Below, one piece after another: positions 48,545-61,264 of a stretch of DNA of 64,000 nucleotides. The notes under the pieces were generated by a model that was not told the origin of the DNA, ran no database searches, and was given only the letters and a program-made list of their open reading frames with translations. Position numbers and translations under genes: made by a program. This DNA is from Sialis fuliginosa (lineage: Eukaryota; Arthropoda; Insecta; Megaloptera; Sialidae), in the NCBI GenBank assembly GCA_961205875.1, contig OY540815.1, forward strand, positions 10,788,001 to 10,852,000, read 5' to 3'. Position 1 is the stretch's first letter. Every line of letters begins with the position of its first letter.

Positions 48545-49149
48545 ATATGTGGAAAGTGAATGCGCAGTACTTCCTCGTGGTAAGTTCATCAAAGAGAGTT
48601 AATTATCAAACTTTTTTAATATTTGACAATTTCAATCCAAATCTAAATTTTTCTGTTATGCAAATTAATTCAAAAAAACAAATGAAGGTTTTTTAAAACA
48701 AATTGAGATAAATCTTTGCAAAGGAACATTTTACAACAAACTTTGTGATGACCTGTATTATAGAAAATTGCTCTACAAAAAAGATATAATACAATTTTCA
48801 CGTAACATGTTTCTTTCTTGTAATATCTTCAAAAAATAAATATTTTGGGTTTTAACACCTCTCTCTTTCACACGATTTTAATAATTTTGAAACAAGACCG
48901 TCTTCAAGCCAGACGCAACCAATCAATCAAGTTTCATTAATATCGGCTCAGTAATTCATTAGTTATGCGTGTGACAATAAGGATAAGGAAACAGACACAC
49001 ACACAAACAAACAAACACGGAACGAAAAGTATTTGTCTTGACTTGAAACGAAAAGATCAAATTAAAATTTTGAAATAGGAGAACAATTTATTTTCTCATT
49101 TTAAAACGATCACAAAGCTTCTCGTATCTTCGATATGGCGAATAAGTAA
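48545..49149 (+). repeat. Dispersed repeat family R1, third copy
   Basis: Co-linear with 10480-11251: 'gcgcagtacttcctcgtgg', 'gagttaattatcaaac', 'aaattgctctacaaaaa', 'cacacgattttaa', 'agccagacgcaacc', 'tttgtcttgacttgaaacg', ending 'cttctcgtatcttcgatat'. Some internal segments are shortened. Confidence 0.65.
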
Positions 49150-52100
49150 TCAATAACTCAAAAAATAAACATTTGGGAATTTTCTAAGCGTATATAAATT
49201 CAATTATTTCACCTAAAAACTAACCCTAAATATAAAAAAATATATCCTAAAATAAAAACACACCTTCCCCATCCTATCCCATACACTATTGTTACATTAA
49301 AAAAAAAAACATCAAAGAAAATCATAATCACTCGGTACAGGGTTAACACCGGAGTGACGTAGCTTTTTATAACAATGCGTCGATGACCTCCCTCCCCACC
49401 TCCACCCTCGCTTCCGTTTAATAGACGCGGGGCTAGCATGACGCGCCGTTTTGTATACACATAATGAATATATTTCTGTTGTTGTAACAACACGTGAGAT
49501 CCATACACACGGGCCAACTTTTTTATTTGATTGGTTTATGTATGCATTAGTGACATGATTCATGGCCTAGCTGGATGGCATAGTCATCATTGCCCTTTTT
49601 TATTTTAGGTATAATGGTTAGGGTGATGTGAGTTATACCAATGTGTACCCTTAATTTCCGGAGCCAAAAATTAGGATGTATGGAGTTACGCCAATATAAT
49701 GAATATTAATTTATAATCTGCGTTTCTTGAATTTTCAAATCCGTTCTGCTTTCGTGATTTATTACATTATTACTTTAGCCGCCCAAAAGCCAAAGTGTCT
49801 AACTTATCAAAATAGCAGTCAAAGAAAATTACAGAAGTTATAATATTATGTAAAGATCATTAGTCAAAATGTCGAGTGAACTATTTTTGATTATTTTGTA
49901 CATTGGTTACTTTTATTATAGACAACCACAAATACATTCAATGATATTTTTATCTTCAAAAGTAAATACTAACTTTTCTTACATACTCGTATAAGAGAAA
50001 AAATGATTTCGGATAAAAGCATTGAATTGAAAGACATACAAATATAGGTACCTATATTTTTCTTTTGTGAAAATATCGGTAACTAATTTAATAACAGAAC
50101 TATACATTTGACATGAAGTATAGAAAAAATTCCTTATCTATATATTTTTTATAAATTATTATCGGACACTTAGTTTTGACAGTTTAAGAGCATAATCATT
50201 TATTTTTTTCTATATTTGAAACAGTTTTATGAACATACATATAATATAATTCAAAATATATAGATATTAAATCAGATTTGTTTAATGAATGAATTTTATA
50301 AATATATTCTCATTTCACATGCTTATATTATGTTATAGTTAAGCTAATTAATATTTATTTATTCTATTTTATATACTATAACAACTTCATTCAAAAACTT
50401 CGCAATTAAAATATTTAAATACTGAGAGTTACTGTATTGAATTAGTATTATTTTAATGTATACGATTTCCTTAATTAATACATTACATATTCATTATTTT
50501 AACAGTTAGGTAATCTGATATTTAAATTGGTAACATCCAAGTTCCTGTATTTTCGTGCAAAAAATTTAAGACTCAAAATTAGTTACTTTTATTAAATTTG
50601 GATATAATCACAGTAATCTGTGGTAGATTTTTTATTTTATGGCTTGATATCTCAGAGATAAATGTTTGTTAAACGTATAATATATTTTTTTATTTTAAAA
50701 GTTACACAATAATATAGTTTTTTATTAATTTAATATTTGTTTACTCTTTCGTAATTTTATTTTAGGATTATTTTCACTTAAAATAACGTAGTACTGACAT
50801 AAATTTAAAAAATGCACAGCGGTCCTCAAATCATCCATCGGTAGTTTATATGAGAAATATTTTTAACGGAAATCTAATGTTCCAATACTAGTCAATATGT
50901 AAAAATATTTTAATGTATTAAGTATCTATTAGGTAGGTAAACATATATGGGTAATGTGTAGCTCAAATATCAAAAATAGCTCGCAAGTTTATTTATTAGT
51001 TTGGATACAACTGCTCTACATTATTTTATTTTAGGTTAATTTTATTCTTGCAATAATAATATAACAAAACATATTTTTTTTAATACCGTTTGTCTAATTT
51101 TAAAACAAAATATTTTACTATCAATATATATTTGTCGCACAAGTGTTTACTTAATAAAATTATCAAGAAACTGATAAACAACTATTATTTTTATCAAATT
51201 ACAAAATTATTTTTCAATTTACAAATTAAAAAAATATATTTTAAAGTACCTACAATATTTTTATGGTATATATGGAATATTTAGCCGTGAAAAGGTTAAA
51301 GAAACTTATATTAATAATAATACAATGTAATATATTTATAATTGGGCACTCACATAACAAAATTGCGTGTAATAACTACAAATGTATAAGTGTTAGTCAA
51401 TAAAATTGCTTGGTTGGTGAGGGGTTGAGGATGGGGGGGGGGATGAATGTTTGTGTAAAATTGAACGCATTTATGATTTGGTCGTTCCCTCAGCTCGTCA
51501 CGTCCCAATTTAAGTACAGAAATGTTCGGCATCGGGTTTGTTATTTTTTCTGGATTCTTCACTTTTCTACTTGATTGATTCGTTACTCTTTTAACGGAAA
51601 TATACTTTCTTATTATTTTACCGCTGCACGTCGTTCGTAACACGCTACAACAATATCATTTTTAGAGCGCCTTTAATGTTATTGTTTTTATAAATGATGC
51701 CATATATCTCTATGTTAAACCCTTTCATACATGAAAATATATATTTCACGTTATTTTTTAAATAACGATATCATGGAATACAACTTTTTCGAATTTTCGG
51801 TTAATATAATAATATACGAGACATTTTTAATCATATTTCGAAATATTAATGAATTGAAAATTCTAACAGGTAAATAATAATATAGTGTAACGCGGAATAA
51901 AACGCAATAATCAAAAATTTATACAATTGAACAACCGCGAAAGTCTACGTTCAAAAAGCAATTTTTTGTTTTCGTTATAATTACAGAATATTAATATACC
52001 AGCTTAACATAAAAAATTAAATTTGCAATTTGATTTAAAAACAAAAATATATGCAGCCAACACCATTTAATCAAATTGTATCTAACAATAATTTACTATT

Positions 52101-52609
52101 TTGTACAAGTGCAGTGCTTTAACAAATATAAAACATTAATTTTCATATGAAAATAATCTGAGCTTGAATTTTTCAGTAACATAAAGTCAGAAATAAATGG
52201 ACTACATTTTGTGTACTAAAAATATGTATATAACAATAAATTCTATATGTATGTAGAAGTTTTTTTCCGACAAAATAATTTAAATTAGATGTAAATTTAC
52301 TCGTACATAAATGTAAATATACATGCAATATGTTTCATAAAATTCTGAAAAATATAACAATTTGGTGTATGCATACATTTTTTCGTATGTTAAAAAAAGT
52401 TTAATATATCAAAGGATATTTGCACGAATAAAATTGAAGTTAAAATAGTTTTTTAATATAAAATTATTTTTTAAATGGTACCGAAATTAAAATATACTAA
52501 TTATCCACTTTGGTATAAAAAAAAACTATTTTTAATTTCTTCATATACATAGATTTAAAACGCACTTCAAATAAACTCTACTAACCATTTAAAGACTTCT
52601 CAATCATCC
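49150..52609. other. AT-rich non-coding stretch
   Basis: No gene supported in 3.4 kb. A GC-richer patch at 49330-49520 ('ccctccccacctccaccctc') carries two overlapping minus frames (102 and 83 codons) rich in Arg/Gly with no domain. A second patch at 51420-51650 carries a 97-codon minus frame with a His/Pro run from a G tract. Both look like chance. Confidence 0.35.
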
Positions 52610-52760
52610 CTTTATTCCCAAATTCACTCAAACAATGGAGCATCGCACAAAATAACGTTACGATTTGACAAATATGTGAAAGGTAACCCGTATTGCTTCT
52701 AAATATTTAATGCCCGGCACAGGTGCTGGAAAAATTAATAAGACACGAAGTATCAAATTG
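52610..52760. promoter_or_regulatory. Possible conserved non-coding element
   Basis: 'caatggagcatcgcacaaaa', 'aaaggtaacccgtattgc' and 'aatgcccggcacaggtgctg' form a mixed-composition island in AT-rich DNA. No repeat ends, no frame. Confidence 0.2.
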
Positions 52761-53281
52761 AGAAAGTTCTACATTGCACACACGTACTACATTTTCTGTT
52801 CAATCTACTAAATTATTTTCGTTGTTATGTGTAGTTATATATACATTATAATTTATCCTGATTACACTGTTAATAATATTTACAATAAAATTATTGTTGC
52901 CGCAAATTACGATACCTAAACACAATTATTAGAATAATATGCAGCTATTTTTATGTAATATTTTGAATTTTAAGTTAATTTTTTATGTCACTAGTTGTAA
53001 GCACTTGATATTTTCTAATTAAAATACTTTCGAAACCATGAAACTTTTGTCTGAAAAAAAACTCGTTATTTCAGAAATAATCAACAGGAAAGTCTTAAAA
53101 AAACACCCGATATAATATGTGTAAAGAAAAAAATTAAAGTACTAAAAATTGAGTAATTAAGCCAGGTAAGTATTAAGACATAAATACAATCGATATATTC
53201 TCATAAAAAGCAAATATTTAATTTCGAAATAAGCGTAGGTGTAGTCGCTGAGAATTTTTAGTACATAATAAATGCACTAGA

Positions 53282-53385
53282 ACAGTGGTCCATAAACTAG
53301 GGTCCGCGGACCCCCAGGGGAGGGAATTTCTTGAAAAATAATTGTTCAAAAGGGGTCCCTAGACTATATAAGTTTAAGAATCGCT
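53282..53385. mobile_element. 104-bp hAT-type MITE with 8-bp target duplication
   Basis: A perfect 8-bp direct repeat 'gcactaga' flanks it (53274-53281 and 53386-53393). The left end 'acagtggtccataaacta' and the right end reverse-complemented 'agcgattcttaaactta' are imperfect inverted repeats. GC-rich subterminal blocks ('gggtccgcggacccccag' and 'aggggtcccta') are typical of hAT MITEs. This is the cleanest target duplication in the window, indicating a fairly young insertion. Confidence 0.8.
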
Positions 53386-53393
53386 GCACTAGA

Positions 53394-53619
53394 ATACTTT
53401 CAAATTAGTACTTATTATTTAAAAATTAAACAACGTAGCAGTTATAACAAAAATAACTATATTTATTTATTAACACTAACTCTATCCACCCTAAATCTAG
53501 AACGAGTGGCAATAAAATTTTAATTATAAAGTAACAAAACAAAAGCTTCACACAAACTTTCAACAGCGGGTTGTTATTGTGCAGATATTAATTAGCCTCA
53601 GGACTGTCTAACTTTTTCC
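53394..53619. other. AT-rich spacer
   Basis: Nothing could be supported. Confidence 0.3.
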
Positions 53620-53870
53620 GCGATTCGTGTGAGCACACAATTTAAAAATACCCTCATTAGTGACTCGAATTAGTCAAATTCTAAATGAGATAATTGTGGA
53701 AAAAAGGTGCCATAGTCGCGGAATGAAATGACGTATTTAGTTGTAAATAATGGAAAAAGGGGAAGAGGTAGAGGATAGCTTATCTTTTAGCGTGATCTCA
53801 AAAACGTTATGCGTGACTAAAAGCGATTGAAAGAACGCCTCGCAGTTCGAGTGGGTGCGCGAATTATAAA
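53620..53870. promoter_or_regulatory. Mixed-composition island
   Basis: It contains an inverted word pair 'ttccgcga' (53617) and 'tcgcggaa' (53716), 'tgactcgaattagtca', and 'gaacgcctcgcagttcgag'. It has no frame and no terminal repeats. Possible regulatory DNA. Confidence 0.2.
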
Positions 53871-54090
53871 AAAATTACATACAAAAATAGTTACTGTAAA
53901 AGTTTTATTTATACAATTTGACTTTCAGATGTATTCGCGTTATCTTTTATACAAAATTTAATGATGGATTTCAAATATATGTGTAGGTTATAATAATATG
54001 TTTGAGTAATATTCATCTGATATTCATTTGTTAATCCAAAAGACAAATCAAACTCTTTCTAAATTTTATATATTGTGTATAGTGTATATA

Positions 54091-54531
54091 CAGGATGGTC
54101 CGATTTGGAATACAGATATTTTAAGAGCTGATTCCTTAGCTCATTGTGAGTAAAAAATTGTTTAACTATATCTTTAACACCCTCTAAGTTACAGGGTATA
54201 TAATAATTTCCTTCAGAAAAGTAATAACAATTACATTTTCATAAAAAATTTCAAAAAAATAAACATATTTTTTGACTTTGATGAGGCTAGCAATAACGCT
54301 AATACTGAAAAATACAATAGTTAATTACCTATGAAACTGACTTCTTGTGGTTGCTCTAGTTACGTTACTGTGGAAGTTATGATTTAATCTTTGTTTGTAA
54401 TTACTATTCTGAAAGAAGTTTTTAAACATCCTGTAGCTCAGAGGGTGTTAAAGATAGACCCCACCTTCCTGTACAATGTTTTACTCACAATGAGCTCTTA
54501 AAATATCTGTATCCCAAACCGGACCACTCTG
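54091..54531. mobile_element. 441-bp MITE with long terminal inverted repeats
   Basis: The left end is 'caggatggtccgatttgg' followed by 'aatacagatattttaagagc'. The right end, reverse-complemented, is 'cagagtggtccggtttggg' followed by 'atacagatattttaagagc'. Similarity continues through 'tcattgtgagtaaaa', about 60-70 bp in all. TATA stands on both sides (54087-54090 and 54532-54535), compatible with a TA or TATA target. No coding capacity. Confidence 0.75.
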
Positions 54532-54858
54532 TATATTTCAACTCTGTGAAAACAAAATTATTGTTAACAACATAACACAGTTGTCAATTGCACTGGAAAT
54601 ACTATAAAGGATGGTTTTATTTGTGAGCAAATAGAGTTCTCTTAAAGGACGTGTCTATGCCAACAAGCAAACGACGATTGAACAACTAAAAAACAATATT
54701 CGAGCAGCAATGTTTAAATATCACCTGTTTGTGTAAATGTTATGAGAAATGTTTTTGAAAGCACTCGCATTTGTGTGGCAGTAATTTGGTCAAATTAATT
54801 ATAAGATACAAATAAAATAAAAATTTGTATATATGTTATATTTTGTATTTATATTATA

Positions 54859-57345
54859 CACTGCTTGTCACAATTAGTGGGACACTTTTTCAATGTAACA
54901 CAGTTTTGGTAAAAATTGTCATATTAATATGAAAATTCATAAAAATCATTAGTGCGGTGTTGTTTCAAAGCCCAAAGAGTAAAAACTTTGTGCGTGCATC
55001 GATAGCGGGTGTACAATCCTTGGAGGGGTGAAAACTGGAAAGTGACAATTTCAAGTATTGAAAAAAAAGTTTAAAAACTGTTTATTCCAAGATAATGATA
55101 AAAATTCACATTAATTTTTATACGTAGAACTTATTTGAACCCTAAAGGTATAAATAATTTTTTTAAATCAATATTTAATTCTATTTACCACCTATTATCA
55201 TCCCCTAAATTTAGGTTATTAGAAATATAAGAAAATATGAAAGAAATTTTAAAAATCTTCAAGGGTTGTTAGAAATAATCACAATAAATATAAATTTACA
55301 ATTTCAATAAAATCCAGTAATTTTCAATCACTTTTCTACCCTTTAATATTCAACCCCATGTGTATTACAATTAATTCGAACAATGTAGGTAAAGATAAAT
55401 TTTTGAAATTTACAAAATAAGTAGTAAACTGTATATACAATGGTACTGTATGTTTAAAAACACATATAAATTATAAGGGTAGGCATCAACCCTTAAATAC
55501 TAAACAGCCCCAAATAGTAGGGAAGAATATTAAATTTAAGTGTGATTTTATAAGAAATCAATTAATGCTCTTATTTGAAGATTTTTGTAAAAATTTTGTG
55601 TACCACAATTCACCACTACGGATGTAGCTACCCTAAATTTAAAAAATATACACTTTTTTTAAAACATCGTATCTAAAAATTCAGTGGAATTTTTTTATCA
55701 TCCTTTCGTAATATAAAAGGCCAACATTTGATCTTTCTACACCGGTAAAATTAAAACAATACACTATCAAGAACTACCCTTCAATTTTTATTTCTTAAAA
55801 ATAAAATAAATTTTATTTCAATTAATATTGAAAATATAGGTATCTATGGAAATTAATGGACAATTTACGAGTTTTTCGTAATTGTGGCTCAAATTAATTC
55901 AATCGTTTTGAGACGTTTCTGATAATGTATTGTTTTAATTTTACCGGTAACGAAAGAACAAATGTCGGCCTTTTACATTACGAAAGGATGAAACAAAAAT
56001 ACCACGGACTGTCTAGATACCATATTTAAAATAATATGTATATTTTTTTTAAATTGAGGGTACCTATAACCGTAGGGGTGAATTGTGGTTCACACAATTT
56101 TCAAAAAACTTGTTAAATAACAGCTTTAATTGATTTTTCATAAAATCGCAATTTAATTCAATTTACAACCCTGTTATCGGGGGTGATTTAGTTTTTAAGG
56201 GTTGATGACTACCCTTATAACTTATTTGTGTTTTTTAACATACAATTCTGTTGTATACACAGTTTACTACACATTTACTAAATTTCAACGTCTCAGAATG
56301 ATTGAATTAATTTGAGCCACAATTACGAAAAACTCGTAAATTGTCCATTAATTTCCATAGATACCTATATTTTCAATATTAATTGAAATAAAATTTATTT
56401 TATTTTTAAGAAATAAAAATTGAAGGGTAGTTCTTGATAGTGTATTGTTTTAATTTTACCGGTGTAGAAAGATCAAATGTTGGCCTTTTATATTACGAAA
56501 GGATGATAAAAAAATTCCACTGAATTTTTAGATACGATGTTTTAAAAAAAGTGTATATTTTTTAAATTTAGGGTAGCTACATCCGTAGGGGTGAATTGTG
56601 GTACACAAAATTTTTACAAAAATCTTCAAATAAGAGCATTAATTGATTTCTTATAAAATCACACTTAAATTTAATATTCTACCCTACTATTTGGGGCTGT
56701 TTAGTATTTAAGGGTTGATGCCTACCCTTATAATTTATATGTGTTTTTAAACATACAGTACCATTGTATATACAGTTTACTACTTATTTTGTAAATTTCA
56801 AAAATTTATCTTTACCTACATTGTTCGAATTAATTGTAATACACATGGGGTTGAATATTAAAGGGTAGAAAAGTGATTGAAAATTACTGGATTTTATTGA
56901 AATTGTAAATTTATATTTATTGTGATTATTTCTAACAACCCTTGAAGATTTTTAAAATTTCTTTCATATTTTCTTATATTTCTAATAACCTAAATTTAGG
57001 GGATGATAATAGGTGGTAAATAGAATTAAATATTGATTTAAAAAAATTATTTATACCTTTAGGGTTCAAATAAGTTCTACGTATAAAAATTAATGTGAAT
57101 TTTTATCATTATCTTGGAATAAACAGTTTTTAAACTTTTTTTTCAATACTTGAAATTGTCACTTTCCAGTTTTCACCCCTCCAAGGATTGTACACCCGCT
57201 ATCGATGCACGCACAAAGTTTTTACTCTTTGGGCTTTGAAACAACACCGCACTAATGATTTTTATGAATTTTCATATTAATATGACAATTTTTACCAAAA
57301 CTGTGTTACATTGAAAAAGTGTCCCACTAATTGTGACAAGCAGTG
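54859..57345. mobile_element. 2,487-bp palindromic element with 1,046-bp arms
   Basis: The left arm (54859-55904) begins 'cactgcttgtcacaattag'. The right arm (56300-57345) is its reverse complement, with exactly equal length and no difference in the stretches I compared base by base. The ends are flanked by ATA on both sides (54856-54858, 57346-57348), so a 3-bp duplication is possible; a shifted TA is an alternative. The 395-bp centre (55905-56299) is not unique: it is a diverged copy of the inner arm module (about 55430-55790), in the same orientation as the right arm. No open frame of note lies inside. It is best described as a foldback-type, non-autonomous DNA transposon of unknown superfamily. 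Confidence 0.75.
55905..56299 (-). repeat. Diverged third copy of the arm module, forming the loop
   Basis: Words in order, 'tgtattgttttaattttacc', 'cattacgaaaggatga', 'cgtaggggtgaattgtgg', 'aagggttgatgactaccc' and 'acagtttactac', match the right arm ('tgtattgttttaattttacc' at about 56442, 'cgtaggggtgaattgtgg' at about 56584, 'aagggttgatgcctaccc' at about 56710) with many substitutions. The centre is therefore an older relative of the same module, not an unrelated spacer. Confidence 0.75.
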
Positions 57346-57889
57346 ATAATAGTGTATATAACTAGATAAAAAAATATTTAATCTAACTAAATTATTATTT
57401 AACCAAAACAATAATATGTTTGGATAAAGAGTATAATCTTATATTCAAAAAATCTTGTTTAAGGATGTTACCGATATCTTGGCTCAAATTAATTTTTTAC
57501 CTGTGTACTACACCCATGGTGACCCCTCCCCCTCTATTCCACCATTGATCCAACGTATATATTTTAAACAAATTAATTAATAAAAATAACCAAATGATAA
57601 AGAAACACTGTTTATATTCAACAGTCCATATATATTAAATATATGATAGAAAAATATCGATTTGAAAAGTGGATAAAAAAGCATATCTAAAAAAACTGCA
57701 TATTTAGAAATCATCTACAACATATCTATTATAATATAAGTATGTACATATGTACAATATATACCATAGTCAATGTACAACATTTTTACAAGAATATCGA
57801 TTTACTGACAGATCAACACGATAAGAACGAAATCTCAACAACAATCTAAAAATATGTATGAATTCTGTAGATTTGTTGAATTATTATAT
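57346..57889. other. AT-rich non-coding stretch
   Basis: Nothing supported. A short GC-richer patch 'cccatggtgacccctccccc' near 57513 may be a repeat remnant. Confidence 0.3.
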
Positions 57890-58075
57890 CGGATTCGAGA
57901 ATCAAACTCCCAGTATGTTGTAAGTTTATTTATTAACTTGTCCCTGCAGCCTTTACACAACTTGGCAGTGTACAGTTTGTCACACCTACTCGGTTGTGGC
58001 TCGCGTGCAGACAGACTTCGTTAAAAACACGCAAATTAAAAATTACGATTGTGTCATTGGGAAATATCTAGCCGT
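57890..58075. promoter_or_regulatory. Island with T-box-like and homeodomain-like words
   Basis: It contains 'gtccctgcagcctttacac', 'aacttggcagtgtacag', 'tttgtcacacctactcgg' (a T-box-type core, tcacacct), 'gtggctcgcgtgcagacag' and 'cgcaaattaaaaattacg'. It is less AT-rich than the surroundings and without frames or repeat ends. Candidate conserved enhancer; inferred. Confidence 0.3.
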
Positions 58076-61037
58076 AAATTTAGTATTGATCAAATGTTTG
58101 AGGTAGTTGTTAATGAGTTTAACTGACATGTTGTTCGCAGTTTTCTGTGTAGATTTAGATTGTATTAAATTGAATTTTCATACCTGTTTGATTAATACAT
58201 TAAGATTTTTTGTACATATACATTGTATATAAGATATATGTAAATATTAATTAATACTATCCACATGTTATTGTATTATGATATTCAGCATGTACTAACA
58301 ATAAGTAATACATACTATATTAATATTTATATAATTATAATAATATTATTCATTCTAATTAATTATGTATTTATTAATTAATAATTTTCAATTTTTTAAA
58401 TAATTGCACAAATCCACTATAGACTATATGAGTAGACTCTACTATACGTTTACACATTGGGTAATCTACACTGTAGACAACCCAATATTATCTACAATTG
58501 TAGGATGGGCAACATATTATGTATTTAATATAAATACCAAAAAAATATCATTAGAATTTTTCAATTAAATTAATTTTTTAATGTCTGTTTCACCCTAAAA
58601 CAAGATAAGATTAAAGGACAAATAACACATTACCTAGTGTTGTTATCATATCGCTCCACGAGTCATTGGCGTATCATTCAGAATTTAAAATAAAAATCAA
58701 TTGTTTTGAAATATAAAATTAATTAATAATAAATGTTTTGTATTGTCTTTGAAAATATTTCAGTGATAATTGATTAAGAGAAATGTCTATTTGGAACTAT
58801 CATCTCTCATACATACTAAATTCAATTGTAATTTAAAGCACATTTGCATATTAAATTTTCAACTGACGTCTCTGGGATAATATGCATGGAAAAGATGACA
58901 TTTAAGAAAAAATGGCCGCCGTAAAATTTTGATAACACTTTCATATACGGAATAGCATTGGTTATTATGTATCCATAGTCTTTTCTAATCTACGGTTTCA
59001 CCAGTGTAAATATTAGTCAAAATTATATATTTTTTGTGAATTTTGCTAATTTTTGTACTCGCTTGAGTAAAATTAAATATGTTTGCTAATAAATGTTGTA
59101 TTCATTTTGTATCTATCCTCAAATTAATATAAAGTATGTGTATAAAGTATATATCCATTTGTACTGTTTGTTAAAATAAAAAATGTAATAATTTATCACA
59201 TACATAAATGAAATAAACAATATTTTCTCTTCGACTTCTTTGTATCATGTTTCATAAAAGAGAACTCATTATTTTCTATTATCAAATAAACGAATAATGT
59301 TTTTTGTACATTTATTCTTGTTACTCAACTATATATGTATATTCAACACTTTATTCATAAGAATAATGGTTATGGGGTACTAATTCAATATTTCATTCGA
59401 TGCATTCTATCGATCTATTTTATTTCTAACTAGTTTGTTCTGTGCTGCATTGGTACATATAATACATATTGTAGTGTATATCTCTATTCATTTTAGTACA
59501 ATATAAAATATGTAATTTATATTTTATTTGATATAGCTGGCGGGAATTGTTATTCATAAATGAATAAATTGTACATTTATTGTATAAAAGTACTACAGAA
59601 TATGTATTGTAGTACATAATAAATTTTAATTAATAATAATAATTGTTAAAATTTTACTGTAATACTCAAAATATAATAATTGGCAATGCTACTGTTTAAA
59701 TATATATCAAATATATGGAATAGGTAGGTATTCAATTATAATTACCATATTTTGGAAACTATACTCAATAGGTACTTTAAAGTATTCCAGTTTAATAACA
59801 TTAAAATATGAAACCAAATAAGAAGATATATAGAAATCCACTTATTCCTTGAAATAATATCATTTTATAACGTAAAATATAATCTTAATAAAGATTATTA
59901 TATATATTTTTCTTTATGTAAATATTTTTTTTTTAATTTTCGTCTGTTTATTTGTTCTGAATGACCAAATACGAAAACTACTCAATCGATTTTGAAATAT
60001 TGTGATATGATGTTAATGTTATTAAACCATCGCCACTATCAGGAGGGGGGGGCATAATATATACGTTTTTAGAGGTTCCAATCATACCAGCATTCCTTCA
60101 CGGTGAAATTATAATTGTGAATTAAATAAAAATATTTTAGCACTTCATAATCGTTATTAAAAGTTAAAATATAGTCCAACAAGTTGAACAAATCATAATT
60201 TAGAAAACAAAACACGGTTATGACTTGTGGCATTATCTTTAATCTATAACAACGGTGGACAACCTCCAGCTCGCGAAAAGTTCCAATCCGGACCGCGAGA
60301 TCTTTAGAAGAAATAATAAATAAATAAATTTGAAAGAATAGGATTAGGTTATTTCCGATATTTTCGTCTTATAATATGAGAAATAAATATAGTAACTAAC
60401 TTTGTTTTATTTTATTTTTTTTAAACTAAAAGTGACAAAAATGTGTCCATTAACTATAGGTACGGCCCGGGGACAAAACGTAATCTTATTCTGGCCCGTG
60501 TTATACAAAAAGTTCCCCCCCCCCCCTGATCTATAATACTTTTTGAGTTAAATGGCTAAATCCATCTTTAAACCCACAACCTTAATGACATCTTTATCAA
60601 ACATACATTAATAAACAATACATTTGGCAGGCACAACCCTTTACTGCGCAAGATAAGCACGAAGCAGGGTTATATAATAATACGCTTCTACCAACAGAAA
60701 TCTGTGAGAATTATACTCCCAAACCCTTTTTTGGATTATAGTTACACCCACACTCTTCAACTTCTCCCAGCACACTTCTGGATTGTACTAACACCCCCAC
60801 CTTACAGAAATCCGTACGAATTATTCCCCCTTCCTATCGTATTGCTTTTCTTCTATCCCTCCCTCTTTTCCACTGTTTCACAACTGAATCCACAGTTCGG
60901 CCATTCGGTGCTGAATTAATGTTTTTCTTGCAGGAAAATTCTATTTAACCCTGTATGGTACAGTAGTATATTTTTTAAATATATTATGTACATATACATT
61001 CTCCACTTTTTTTCTTATTATTACTTATTACATAATT
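58076..61037. other. AT-rich non-coding stretch with repeat traces
   Basis: No gene supported in about 3 kb. Traces are 'aaaaaatggccgccgtaaaa' near 58910 (Pho/YY1-like word), a retroposon-tail word near 59965 ('cgaaaactactcaatcgatt'), a hAT-like word near 60250 ('ggtggacaacctccagctcg') and a poly-C run at 60515-60526. The 71-codon frame at 60704-60919 is Pro/Leu-rich with no domain; it overlaps a diverged direct duplication ('ttttggattatagttacacc' and 'ttctggattgtactaacacc', about 57 bases apart). Confidence 0.35.
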
Positions 61038-61264
61038 TATATGAGCTGGAGAGTTTCAAAACTCGTTCGTTCCTTTTTTTTAATCGAGATGTCAGTGGAT
61101 TTTGAAAAAAAATTGGCTTTATTTCATATTATAATGTCAGTTTTGAATTTTACTCAAAAGTGACATTACAATATGAAATAATGCCAAAAATTATTTCAAA
61201 ATCCACTGACATCTCAATTTTTTTTAAATAGAACAAACGAGTTTTCGAACTCAGTGCCTCATAT
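61038..61264. mobile_element. 227-bp hairpin MITE
   Basis: The arms of about 100 bp run almost to the centre. The left is 'tatatgagctggagagtttc' then 'aaaactcgttcgttcc', later 'gatgtcagtggattttgaaa'. The right, reverse-complemented, is 'tatatgaggcactgagttcg' then 'aaaactcgtttgttc', later 'gatgtcagtggattttgaaa'. Numerous mismatches near the outer ends suggest it is older than the 54859 palindrome. Confidence 0.7.

Noticed and set aside
49209..49563. 102- and 83-codon minus frames
   Set aside because: Both read the same G/C-rich patch in different frames, without domain. The Arg/Gly run is a composition effect.
51350..51643. 97-codon minus frame with basic residues
   Set aside because: No domain was recognised. 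The His/Pro run derives from a G tract that may also be a sequencing-length artefact.
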